From positions 186,001-250,000 of the forward strand of contig NZ_JACVAU010000001.1 of NCBI RefSeq assembly GCF_014852005.1: DNA of 64,000 nucleotides. Reading direction: 5' to 3'. Within the stretch, counting starts at the first letter, position 1; every line of letters starts with the position of its first letter. The translations under genes and the position numbers were made by a program. Shown here piece after piece: positions 17,807 through 25,076 of this stretch. The notes beneath the pieces are model-generated. The model was not told where the DNA came from and did not search any database. It worked only from the letters and a program-made list of their open reading frames with translations. This DNA is from Pseudoxanthomonas sp. PXM03. GTDB lineage: Bacteria > Pseudomonadota > Gammaproteobacteria > Xanthomonadales > Xanthomonadaceae.

Positions 17807-18193
17807 ATGGCACTGAAGACCACGCCCTGGGATTCGGCGGAGTACCTGAAGACCGAGGCGGATATCACCGCCTATCTGGATGCGTGCTTCGAGGAGGCCG
17901 GCGATGATCCTGCGTTCCTGGTGCATGCGCTGGGTGTGGCGGCGCGTGCGCGCAACATGAGTCAGTTGGCGCGCGATACCGGACTTACGCGCGAGGGTCT
18001 GTACAAGGCGTTGTCCAGCAGCGGCAACCCCAGCTTCGGCACGGTGCTGAAGGTGGCCGATGCGATGGGCTACCGGTTTGCGCTGGTCAGCAAGGGAGCC
18101 AAGCCGAGCCGCAGGGCGGGCAAGCGGGCCGTGGCGCCGGACGCGCCCACTGGCGCAGGCAGGCGGAGCGCCACGCAGGTCAAGCAGAGATGA
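17807..18193 (+). CDS. Antitoxin with XRE-like helix-turn-helix (HI1420/HigA type)
   Basis: A 128-residue antidote. It has the family N-terminus (TTPWDSAEYLKTEADITAYLD, in two parts) and a helix-turn-helix at about 48-85: NMSQLARDTGLTREGLYKAL then NPSFGTVLKVADAMGYRF. The ATG lies one base after the toxin stop. The C-terminal 30 residues are basic and low in complexity (KPSRRAGKRAV...) and longer than usual for the family. It should neutralise the toxin and repress the operon through the palindromes upstream. Confidence 0.88.
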   Translation: MALKTTPWDSAEYLKTEADITAYLDACFEEAGDDPAFLVHALGVAARARNMSQLARDTGLTREGLYKALSSSGNPSFGTVLKVADAMGYRFALVSKGAKPSRRAGKRAVAPDAPTGAGRRSATQVKQR

Positions 18194-18275
18194 GTACCCG
18201 TCATCGCATCCGGCGATGGCAGCTCACGCGTGACCACGCGATGCCGCGCACCGTCCGGCGGTGTGGCTCTTCGAC

Positions 18276-19373
18276 ATGAAGCTCACCCTCGACCACCTGC
18301 GTCGCTACGCCATCGCGCGCAGCCTGTTCAAGCCGACCACCCTGCCGCGCGCGATCCAGCGGCTGGGCTTCGTGCAGGCGGACCCGATCCGGGCGCCGGC
18401 ACGCGCGCAGGACCTGACGCTGCGCCACCGCGTCGCCGGCTACCGTGCCGGCGATCTGGAACGGCGGTATCCGCGTCTGCCGCTGGAAGAAGACTTCTTC
18501 GTCAACTACGGTTTCCTGCCGCGCGAGCATCACCAGCTGATGCACCCGCGCAAGGCACGCGAGGCATGGACGCCCGCGCGCTGGAAGCAGGCGCAGGCGG
18601 TGCTGGCCTTCGTCAGCGAGCGCGGCACGGCGCATCCGCGCGACGTGGATGCGCACTTCGGGCATGGCAAGACCACCAACTGGTTCGGCGGTTCGTCCAA
18701 CGCGAGCACGCAGTTGCTGGACGGCATGCACTACCGCGGTCTGTTGCGGGTGGCGCGTCGCGAGGGTGGTACGCGGGTCTACGCGCCGCGCGTCGGTGAC
18801 GCAACGCCGGTCGCGATGTCCGATGCGGAAGCGAGGCTGGATGCGCTGCTCGACATCATCGTGCGCAAGTACGCGCCGTTGCCGGCGGCCAGCCTGGGTC
18901 AGTTGCTTGGCTATCTGCGTCGCGGCGTGCCGCAGTGGGAAGGCTTGCGCGCGGGGACGCTGAAGCGGACACGCCAGCGGCTGGGCACAGCTCGGGTCGA
19001 TGGGGTGGACTGGTACTGGCCGGCGGACGAGGATCCGCGTTCGCGGCGCTGGAAGCCGGATGATCAAGTGCGGCTGCTGACGCCGTTTGATCCGGTGGTG
19101 TGGGATCGGCGGCGGTTCGAGTTGTTCTGGGGGTGGACGTATCGGTTTGAGGCCTACACGCCGGCGCCGAAGCGGAAGCTGGGGTATTACGCGCTGCCGG
19201 TGCTGTGGGGTGAGCGGGTGATCGGGTGGGCGAATCTGAGTGTGGTCGATGGGGAGTTGCGGTCGAAGTTTGGGTATGTTGATGGGCGTGGGCCGGGGGA
19301 TGCCGCATCTCGTTTGGCGCTTGAAGTGGAACTGGAACGCATCCGGATCTTCCTAGGGCTCGGCATCACGTAA
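18276..19373 (+). CDS. YcaQ/AlkX-family DNA glycosylase (winged-helix, HTH_42)
   Basis: A 365-residue protein of the family that excises alkylated bases and unhooks interstrand crosslinks. Signatures are an N-terminal LTLDHLRRYAIARSLF, RLGFVQADPIRAPARAQDL with a Q-A-D triplet at the place of the catalytic Q-x-D/Q motif, and LLTPFDPVVWDRRRFELFWG in the C-terminal half. A GTG at 18261 would add five residues; the ATG at 18276 fits the usual family N-terminus. It lies 82 nt after the antitoxin on the same strand. From about 19.1 kb the base composition starts to fall towards the low-GC islet. Confidence 0.85.
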   Translation: MKLTLDHLRRYAIARSLFKPTTLPRAIQRLGFVQADPIRAPARAQDLTLRHRVAGYRAGDLERRYPRLPLEEDFFVNYGFLPREHHQLMHPRKAREAWTPARWKQAQAVLAFVSERGTAHPRDVDAHFGHGKTTNWFGGSSNASTQLLDGMHYRGLLRVARREGGTRVYAPRVGDATPVAMSDAEARLDALLDIIVRKYAPLPAASLGQLLGYLRRGVPQWEGLRAGTLKRTRQRLGTARVDGVDWYWPADEDPRSRRWKPDDQVRLLTPFDPVVWDRRRFELFWGWTYRFEAYTPAPKRKLGYYALPVLWGERVIGWANLSVVDGELRSKFGYVDGRGPGDAASRLALEVELERIRIFLGLGIT

Positions 19374-19627
19374 GCTGAGTTGATTTCATCAATCCAGCGT
19401 CTTTGCATTGAAGCCAGGAGATGCTGGGAAGATGAAGCTAGCCCAACCTAAGGACTGGAAGCAGACTGAGGGTCGAAAGTGAGCATTGGCTATGCGTAGT
19501 CCGGGTAAGTGGGGAGTGTCCGTTGTTTTTCGGCCAATCGTGGAGAGTCTTGGGTGTACATAAAGCTCCTTGTGCGGCCGTCGATCATGCATCGGGCTTC
19601 GCTGGCTTCAGCTTAAAAACCGTTTAG
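19374..19627. other. Gene-poor lower-GC gap
   Basis: About 250 bp between the glycosylase and the nuclease-helicase gene, clearly richer in A and T than the flanks. It has a small dyad TTGAT-TTC-ATCAA at 19380-19392 just after the glycosylase stop. I see no convincing gene or terminator. It marks the left edge of the islet. Confidence 0.4.
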
Positions 19628-21649
19628 CTAGATGTGTGGAATCCCTAGCAGTCGCAAGTAATCGTACGTGCCATCGTAGTAGTCGGCGGCCCGAGTTGGG
19701 TCATTGACGCTACCCTCAGGGACGACGATCACCATGCCTTGCCGGGCCCGCGTCAAGAGAACGCGATAAGCGTTCTTTAAGTACGTACGACGCTCTTGTT
19801 TATTGATGCGATTCCAGCGAGTCCCCTTGAATTCGTGGTGTGACCAAGCATCGCCTGCGTGTCGCAGGTCCCCATCCCAGACTACGCAGGTCCAATCAAG
19901 CTCTAGGCCCTGCACCTGAAATTCCGTGGACACGTCCTCTAGGTAGTAGGAGGAGCGCACGTCTTCCTTGCCATCGAGAAACCAGCGCACAGGATCGGTC
20001 TTTACTCGAACATCGATGGCATGCGGCTTAAGGCGTTGTGCCTGTGACGAAACCACAATGCCGTAGCGCTCGGTTCCGCGCGCCTGATCGCATAGCCATT
20101 GCTTGGCACGGGGTAGATCGCGCGTAATCAGAATGGGATAGCGGGACTGCAGCTCGAGTAATGTAGCGCGAGCTGCTTCGACCTCAAGGTCAAGAACCTC
20201 CCGGACAAACTTACTCAGAGACTCGGCTCGGAACGAGCGCATAGAGGTAGCGAGATGGAGGGCCGGATTTGGATACGTATCAGGACGGGTAAGTACCTCT
20301 TCCAACACGTCACGACTGCCGTACTCGGATTCGTTGAGCTGTGGCGGTAAGTGCACGTCCCACCCAGTGAAGTGAGTCAGTATCGCTTCCAACCACTCCC
20401 GAATGCCCGCTTCACCGGTATTGATCTCCTGTCCGCCGCCTACCAGACAAATGACGGCAGCCCAATCTTGATGGCGGTCTAGGCAAGAGATAAGGAAGGC
20501 AGGTTCGGATCTATCAAAGTTTGGAAGACCTTTCTTTCTCGCCATGAACGAAGCGGTCTGTTCCAACGTCCACGCCCGCTGTGCCTCGTCGAACAGAACG
20601 ACATGCTCCGGTGGCGCTGCTGAATCCCTTAGGCAGTCATCCCTGAAGTGATGAACGTTCTGAATGAATGCCGATACTTCCTGCCGAGCCTTGCCTTTGG
20701 GCAAGGTCTCGCCCGCCGCCGCGGCGCGTTCAACGCTGTCTCTTGCCAGCGCCTCCCGTAGTACAGCGACCAGTGGTCCATTGCCAGACAGGAATACGCT
20801 GTAAGTCGCTTCGTCCTTATCCATATGCCGGGTTGCGACATCTAGACCCACCAGCGTTTTTCCTGCGCCGGGGACGCCCGTGACAAAGCAGATGGCCTTT
20901 CGTCCCTGTGTGCGGGCCTGCTCTATGATTTGGTCAACTGCGCGCGAAGTCACGCCCAGATTCTGAGCGCCGGCATCGCTGCGCGAGATGCTATCAACCG
21001 AATGGCCGGCATAGAGCGCACGGGCGGCTTCGATGATCGATGGCGTGGGTAAATATCGGCCTTGTTCCCAAGCTTGTGCATCAATATCAGGGGCGTCAAA
21101 GAAAGACAGGCATTGCTCGATCGCCGCGGATAGGTTGCCGCCGCTGGCACACACTGGCCGTACAAGACCATCGTCATGAAGGGTGCCTTGGACTTCGATG
21201 GATTTCTGAGGTGCTTCGGTCGCCACAACCAGCGGCGCGATGCTGAGTCCGTGACTGGATTCATGGAAATGCTTGAGATCCAGTGCGTAATCCCACGCTT
21301 GGTCCAAGGCCGAGGAAGTGAAGTGCCGCTCGCCGACTTTGAATTCGATGACAAACAGAGCATGCCCCGCGATAAGGATCACATCAGCGCGTCGGCCCAA
21401 CCGGGGAATGGTGTACTCAAAGTAGAGTTTTGCTGTGTCAGCAAGATGGGCTGGCAATTCCAGAATCTTGAGCAGCCGAATCTGTTCTAACCAAGCGTTC
21501 GTCTGATTGTGATCAACGTCGGCGCCGGTGTAACGAACCAGTTCACCGAGGATATGGTCTGGATCGGTATCAAGGAACTGGCGAAACCCGGCGCCGTACA
21601 GCCAGCGGCGTGGAGGGATAGGCGGATTCGTTGCGCTCGGGTGTCCCAT
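19628..21649 (-). CDS. Nuclease-helicase fusion, DUF2075 (Schlafen group 3-like helicase), probable defence protein
   Basis: A 673-residue protein with two parts. The N-terminus has a PD-(D/E)xK nuclease pattern: Asp89 in RRADVIL, then Glu102-x-Lys104 in VIEFKVG, then Gln117 in DQAWDYALDLK. The rest is an SF1-type helicase of the DUF2075/COG3410 family: Walker A GVPGAGKT (258-265), Walker B VVLFDEAQRAW (350-360), LVGGGQEINTGEAG (about 402), VQGLELDW near 590 and a motif VI-like YRVLLTRARQG near 630. All key residues are intact. Base composition is lower in GC than its neighbours, pointing to transfer. It is divergent from a 125-residue unknown. A role in defence against foreign DNA is inferred from architecture and setting. 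Confidence 0.85.
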   Translation of the reverse strand: MGHPSATNPPIPPRRWLYGAGFRQFLDTDPDHILGELVRYTGADVDHNQTNAWLEQIRLLKILELPAHLADTAKLYFEYTIPRLGRRADVILIAGHALFVIEFKVGERHFTSSALDQAWDYALDLKHFHESSHGLSIAPLVVATEAPQKSIEVQGTLHDDGLVRPVCASGGNLSAAIEQCLSFFDAPDIDAQAWEQGRYLPTPSIIEAARALYAGHSVDSISRSDAGAQNLGVTSRAVDQIIEQARTQGRKAICFVTGVPGAGKTLVGLDVATRHMDKDEATYSVFLSGNGPLVAVLREALARDSVERAAAAGETLPKGKARQEVSAFIQNVHHFRDDCLRDSAAPPEHVVLFDEAQRAWTLEQTASFMARKKGLPNFDRSEPAFLISCLDRHQDWAAVICLVGGGQEINTGEAGIREWLEAILTHFTGWDVHLPPQLNESEYGSRDVLEEVLTRPDTYPNPALHLATSMRSFRAESLSKFVREVLDLEVEAARATLLELQSRYPILITRDLPRAKQWLCDQARGTERYGIVVSSQAQRLKPHAIDVRVKTDPVRWFLDGKEDVRSSYYLEDVSTEFQVQGLELDWTCVVWDGDLRHAGDAWSHHEFKGTRWNRINKQERRTYLKNAYRVLLTRARQGMVIVVPEGSVNDPTRAADYYDGTYDYLRLLGIPHI

Positions 21650-21813
21650 GCTGTTTGGTTGCGGTTGGATTTGCCAAGGGTATCAGCTCAAGGGCGGCAA
21701 ACAGATTGGCCGGTCAATGGCTCTTATCTGTCGTCCATGAAGCGCTGTCGATAGTCGCAACTTTTAAGACATTCCCAGGGCAGCCTGCAAGAAACTGACG
21801 ACAGGAAGTAATC

Positions 21814-22191
21814 ATGGTGCAAGGTGGCGATTTCTCCGTGTTTGAGTACATGTATCGAGATGCTGGGAACTGGAAGACCTATGGAGTCGTGCTGCTGACT
21901 GGATTTGATCAATCATCGGAAGCAAGAGTTCTAGAGTCCTTAGATTCGGGAAAGACCTTTGTTGCTGAGCAGGTATCGATTCCTGCGCTTTGCCAGAAGC
22001 ATTGGAAGGATTGTGGCGATGGGCCAAGCGACATGGATCATGCATTCCATGAATTTGTGTGTCTGCGCTTGGCCACGATTGACGATCGGGAATCCCTTCG
22101 GGTTGAAGCGACTCTTGCGAGTCTGCTAGAGAGATTTTCTTCCGCGGCTGGCCGCTGGGACGTGCGCCTGTCTCCAAACTGCTTCATCTGA
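21814..22191 (+). CDS. Hypothetical protein in the nuclease-helicase islet
   Basis: A 125-residue protein with a good ribosome site (ACAGGAAGTAATC before the ATG). I do not recognise a domain. It is soluble and acidic, with aromatic residues in the first 30 positions (FSVFEYMYRDAGNWKTYGVV) and a helical-looking C-terminal half. There is no signal peptide or TM. It has the same low-GC, less biased codon use as the nuclease-helicase gene and diverges from it across 164 bp, so the two probably arrived together and may share regulation. It could be a partner, an immunity or sensor protein, or an unrelated cargo gene. Confidence 0.7.
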   Translation: MVQGGDFSVFEYMYRDAGNWKTYGVVLLTGFDQSSEARVLESLDSGKTFVAEQVSIPALCQKHWKDCGDGPSDMDHAFHEFVCLRLATIDDRESLRVEATLASLLERFSSAAGRWDVRLSPNCFI

Positions 22192-22341
22192 GCCTGCGCT
22201 ACTGGTGTCCTACATCTGCCCGCAAAAAAAGCCGCAGCGTGAACGGACCCGTCGAGGTCTCGGGCACGAGTACGCCGCATCTCCCAGGCTCGAGCCCGCC
22301 ACACTACATTCATTAGCCAATTCGATTCGCAGGGTGACAAT

Positions 22342-22363
22342 GGCGGGCCAAGGCCCGCCCTAC
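22342..22363. repeat. Short palindromic repeat, copy 1
   Basis: GGCGGGCC-AA-GGCCCGCC followed by CTAC, so on the minus strand it reads GTAG-GGCGGGCC. It has the same core as copy 2 at 22780-22801. The two copies flank the DUF3817 gene and resemble extragenic palindromes of Xanthomonadaceae. Confidence 0.7.
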
Positions 22364-22450
22364 GTATCTTCGGTTTGAGACGCTAAAATCCGTAAGCCAG
22401 CGAGCGCCGCAGCCGCCATCGCACCCGGCATCCCTCACTGGAGTTCCCGC

Positions 22451-22768
22451 ATGTCCCGTCCCCTCGTGCCCGCCGGGCGCCTGTTCGCTGTCGCCGCCTT
22501 CATCGAAGGCTTCACCTGGGCCGGTCTGCTGATCGGCATGGCGGTCAAGTACAGCGCCATTGGCAACGATCTGGGCGTGAAAATCTTCGGGCCGCTGCAT
22601 GGCGGTGCATTCCTGTTCTACGTCGTCGTCACCGTGCTGTCTGCGCTTCGCCTGCGCTGGCCGTGGTGGGCCACGCTGCTTGCCCTCATCGCCGCCGTGC
22701 CGCCGCTGGTGACTGTGCCGCTGGAGATGTGGTTCCGTCGGATCGGCTTGCTCAGCGCACGCACCTGA
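22451..22768 (+). CDS. DUF3817 integral membrane protein
   Basis: A 105-residue inner-membrane protein of the DUF3817 family, of unknown function. Three hydrophobic segments are visible (about 10-31, 46-66, 71-91) with family motifs AAFIEGFTWAGLLIGM, FGPLHGGAFLFYVV and PLEMWFRRIG. An upstream GGAGTTCCCGC is the likely ribosome site. It stands alone between two copies of a GC-rich palindrome, and marks the return to normal GC after the islet. Confidence 0.85.
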   Translation: MSRPLVPAGRLFAVAAFIEGFTWAGLLIGMAVKYSAIGNDLGVKIFGPLHGGAFLFYVVVTVLSALRLRWPWWATLLALIAAVPPLVTVPLEMWFRRIGLLSART

Positions 22769-22779
22769 TATCCCTGGGC

Positions 22780-22801
22780 GGCGGGCCGGGGCCCGCCCTA
22801 C
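22780..22801. repeat. Short palindromic repeat, copy 2
   Basis: GGCGGGCC-GG-GGCCCGCC followed by CTAC. Only the two loop bases differ from copy 1. It lies 12 nt after the DUF3817 stop and could also act as the transcript end. Confidence 0.7.
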
Positions 22802-22865
22802 GGCGTTACGGACGAAACCGCATCCTTCGCATAGACTTCGGCGCCCACCCCTGTCGCCGTCGTCC

Positions 22866-23819
22866 ATGAGCCCCCATTCCCGCCTCACCGAGTTGCGCCT
22901 GCTGCTGGGCATCGAGCGCAACACCACGAGCCATGGCGAGAAGTGGATATCGGGCATCGGTGCGCTGCTGGGCATCCTGGCGGTGTACGGGCTGACCCGC
23001 TGGACGTTTCCCGAACACGCCGCGTCCGCCGTCGGCGGTGCGTTGATGGTCACCTCGATGGGTGCTTCCGCCGTGCTGCTGTTCGCCGTGCCACAAGGCG
23101 CGCTGTCGCAGCCGTGGGCCGTGGTGGGCGGCCACCTGCTGTCCGCCGTCATCGGCGTGAGCTGCCAGAAACTGTTCCCCGGCCACGCTTGGACCGCTGC
23201 CCTTGCGGTCGGCCTCGCCGTGCTGGGTATGTACTACCTGCGCTGCATCCACCCGCCCGGTGGCGCCACCGCCCTGGCTGCGGTGATCGGCGGCCCGGAC
23301 GTGCATGCACTCGGCTACCACTACCTGTTGATGCCGGTGCTGATCAACGTGGTGGCGATCCTCTCCATGGCCATCGCCTTCAACGCCCTGTTCCCGTGGC
23401 GCCGCTACCCGGCCCACCTGCACCGCCGCCGCCAGGCCTCGCGCATCACCCAGCCCGCGCAACGCCAGTTCGAACTGACCCAGGAAGACTTCTCCGCGGC
23501 GATGGAGCAACTCAACTCCTACGTCGACATCACCACCGAGAACCTCACCGAACTGCTGGAACTCGCCAAGCAACACGCCGAGCGCAACATCACCCACCCC
23601 GACGCGATCCTCCGCGGCCGCTTCTACAGCAACGGCAAACTCGGCCGCCTGTGGAGCGTGCGCCACGTGCTGGAAGGCGAAGGCCCGGCGCTGCAGTACC
23701 ACGTCGTCGCGGGCGAGCAGACGGGGAGCACGGGGATGAGCAGCCCTGACGAGTTCCGGCAGTGGGCGCGCTTCGAAGTGGTGTTGCAGGACAATGGGCG
23801 GTGGGTGATCGCGGACTAG
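22866..23819 (+). CDS. HPP-family membrane protein with cytoplasmic C-terminal domain
   Basis: A 317-residue protein. The N-terminal half is an HPP domain with about four TM helices (roughly 30-45, 55-75, 80-135, 150-175) and the naming motif CIHPPGGATAL (about 125). HPP proteins are poorly characterised; plant relatives carry nitrite in plastids. After the basic stretch RRYPAHLHRRRQ the last 120 residues form a soluble domain with a helical EQLNSYVDITTENLTELLELA and a C-terminal WARFEVVLQDNGRW. It ends 16 nt from the convergent hydrolase-LuxR gene. Confidence 0.82.
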   Translation: MSPHSRLTELRLLLGIERNTTSHGEKWISGIGALLGILAVYGLTRWTFPEHAASAVGGALMVTSMGASAVLLFAVPQGALSQPWAVVGGHLLSAVIGVSCQKLFPGHAWTAALAVGLAVLGMYYLRCIHPPGGATALAAVIGGPDVHALGYHYLLMPVLINVVAILSMAIAFNALFPWRRYPAHLHRRRQASRITQPAQRQFELTQEDFSAAMEQLNSYVDITTENLTELLELAKQHAERNITHPDAILRGRFYSNGKLGRLWSVRHVLEGEGPALQYHVVAGEQTGSTGMSSPDEFRQWARFEVVLQDNGRWVIAD

Positions 23820-23835
23820 CGTTCGTCATGCCCGC

Positions 23836-24888
23836 TCAGTCCGCCGCCGACCCCTGCAGCAACGCCATCGCCTGCGTCCGCGACTGCACGCCCAGCTTTT
23901 CGTAGATACGGGTGAGCGCGTTGCGCACGGTCTTGTCGCTGATGAACAGCGTAGCCGCGATCTGCGCATTGGTCCTGCCGGCCACCAGCCCCGCCACGAT
24001 CTCGCGCTCACGCGGCGTCAGTTCCGCCAGGCGTTCCTCGCCCTGCGGCGCGCCACCGAGGAACGCCAGCACCTCCTGGCGGAAGCGCTGCCAGGCCGGC
24101 TCGTGTTCCAGCAGCACGTGATTGCGCGATTCCAGCTCGACGAAGCGCGCGTCCGGGATGCCGGCCGCCAGCAGCCGCCCTTCCTCCAGCGGCACCACAC
24201 CGTCCTGGCGCGCATGCAGCACCAGCGTGGGGACGCGGACCTGGTCGAGCAGCGCGGTGACATTGATGCGCGCGCGCGCCTCCAGCAGCGCGGCAGCGGC
24301 TTCCGCCGTGGTCGTGGTACGCACCAGCTCGTTGAACCAGTGCACCTGGGCTTCCGTGGCATCGGGAATGAAGCGCGACGTGAACACCTGCCGGAACACC
24401 GGGTTCTGGTCGGCCCAGCCGACCCGCGCGATGTCGATGATGGCCCGGTACAACCGCGCCGCCTCTTCATTGCCGCGCTCGTAAGGGCCGCGCGCGTACG
24501 CCCCGTACAGCAGCAGCCGGGACACGCGCTGCGGGTGCTTCACCGCATAGGCCACGCAGGCCGCCGCTCCCTGCGAGATGCCCATCAGCGCGAAGGGCTC
24601 GTGCAGGCCCGCCGCGTCCACGACCGCTTCCAGGTCGCCCAGCCAGTGCTCCAGGGTCAGGTGGTGCGCATCACCAGCGCTCATGCCGCAGCCACGCTCG
24701 TCATAGCGCAGCAGCCGGTAGTGCTCGCCGAAGAACTGGTACCAGTGCCGCCAGATGGGGCTCTGCAGGTCGTATTCCAGATGGCTGAGCCAGTTCGCCG
24801 CCTTGACCAGCACGGGCCCGCTGCCCATCGACGCCCACGCCAGTCGCGCGCCGTCGCCGATGGTCAGGTAGCGGATCGCCTGCTGCAT
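23836..24888 (-). CDS. Alpha/beta hydrolase fused to a LuxR-type DNA-binding domain
   Basis: A 350-residue one-component regulator. Residues 1-270 are an alpha/beta hydrolase with DERGCGMSAG, nucleophile elbow GISQGA, acid in HARQDGVVP and His in SRNHVLLEHEP, so a full triad. Residues about 283-348 are a LuxR helix-turn-helix (LTPREREIVAGLVAGRTNAQIA and ISDKTVRNALTRIYEKLGV). The frame is open up to 24975, but the ATG at 24888 gives the normal hydrolase N-terminus (QQAIRYLTIGDGARLAWAS). It diverges from an MddA-like gene, with two copies of GGGACATTGTTCC between them. The hydrolase part may bind or cleave the inducer; which molecule is unknown. Confidence 0.87.
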   Translation of the reverse strand: MQQAIRYLTIGDGARLAWASMGSGPVLVKAANWLSHLEYDLQSPIWRHWYQFFGEHYRLLRYDERGCGMSAGDAHHLTLEHWLGDLEAVVDAAGLHEPFALMGISQGAAACVAYAVKHPQRVSRLLLYGAYARGPYERGNEEAARLYRAIIDIARVGWADQNPVFRQVFTSRFIPDATEAQVHWFNELVRTTTTAEAAAALLEARARINVTALLDQVRVPTLVLHARQDGVVPLEEGRLLAAGIPDARFVELESRNHVLLEHEPAWQRFRQEVLAFLGGAPQGEERLAELTPREREIVAGLVAGRTNAQIAATLFISDKTVRNALTRIYEKLGVQSRTQAMALLQGSAAD

Positions 24889-24926
24889 GCAGCCATCCCG
24901 GAAGGGAACCGGCCCGCAGTGTAGCC

Positions 24927-24981
24927 GGGACATTGTTCCCCTGCCCGACGCGGGCGATGCCGTGCGTCGGGACATTGTTCC
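24927..24981. promoter_or_regulatory. Directly repeated operator-like site between hydrolase-LuxR and methyltransferase genes
   Basis: GGGACATTGTTCC occurs at 24927-24939 and again at 24969-24981, exactly 42 bp apart (four helical turns). Similarity extends into CTGCC on the right. Each copy has GGGA...TCCC-like symmetry. The site lies just upstream of the hydrolase-LuxR start and 96-150 bp upstream of the methyltransferase start. It is a good candidate for binding by the LuxR domain. Confidence 0.6.
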
Positions 24982-25076
24982 TCTGCCGCGGACGGCATGG
25001 ACCAGCCACGCTGCCGCATCCCATCCCGCGCGCCTGCAGCGGCCCCCGGCTGCGCCGCGCCCATCACGAGGCCAAG

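Noticed and set aside
19389-19592. 67-residue minus-strand open frame in the islet gap
   Set aside because: No ribosome site, no recognisable domain and no coding signal beyond its length.
24889-24975. N-terminal extension of the hydrolase-LuxR protein
   Set aside because: The added 29 residues read through the duplicated operator-like site and do not look like a hydrolase N-terminus.
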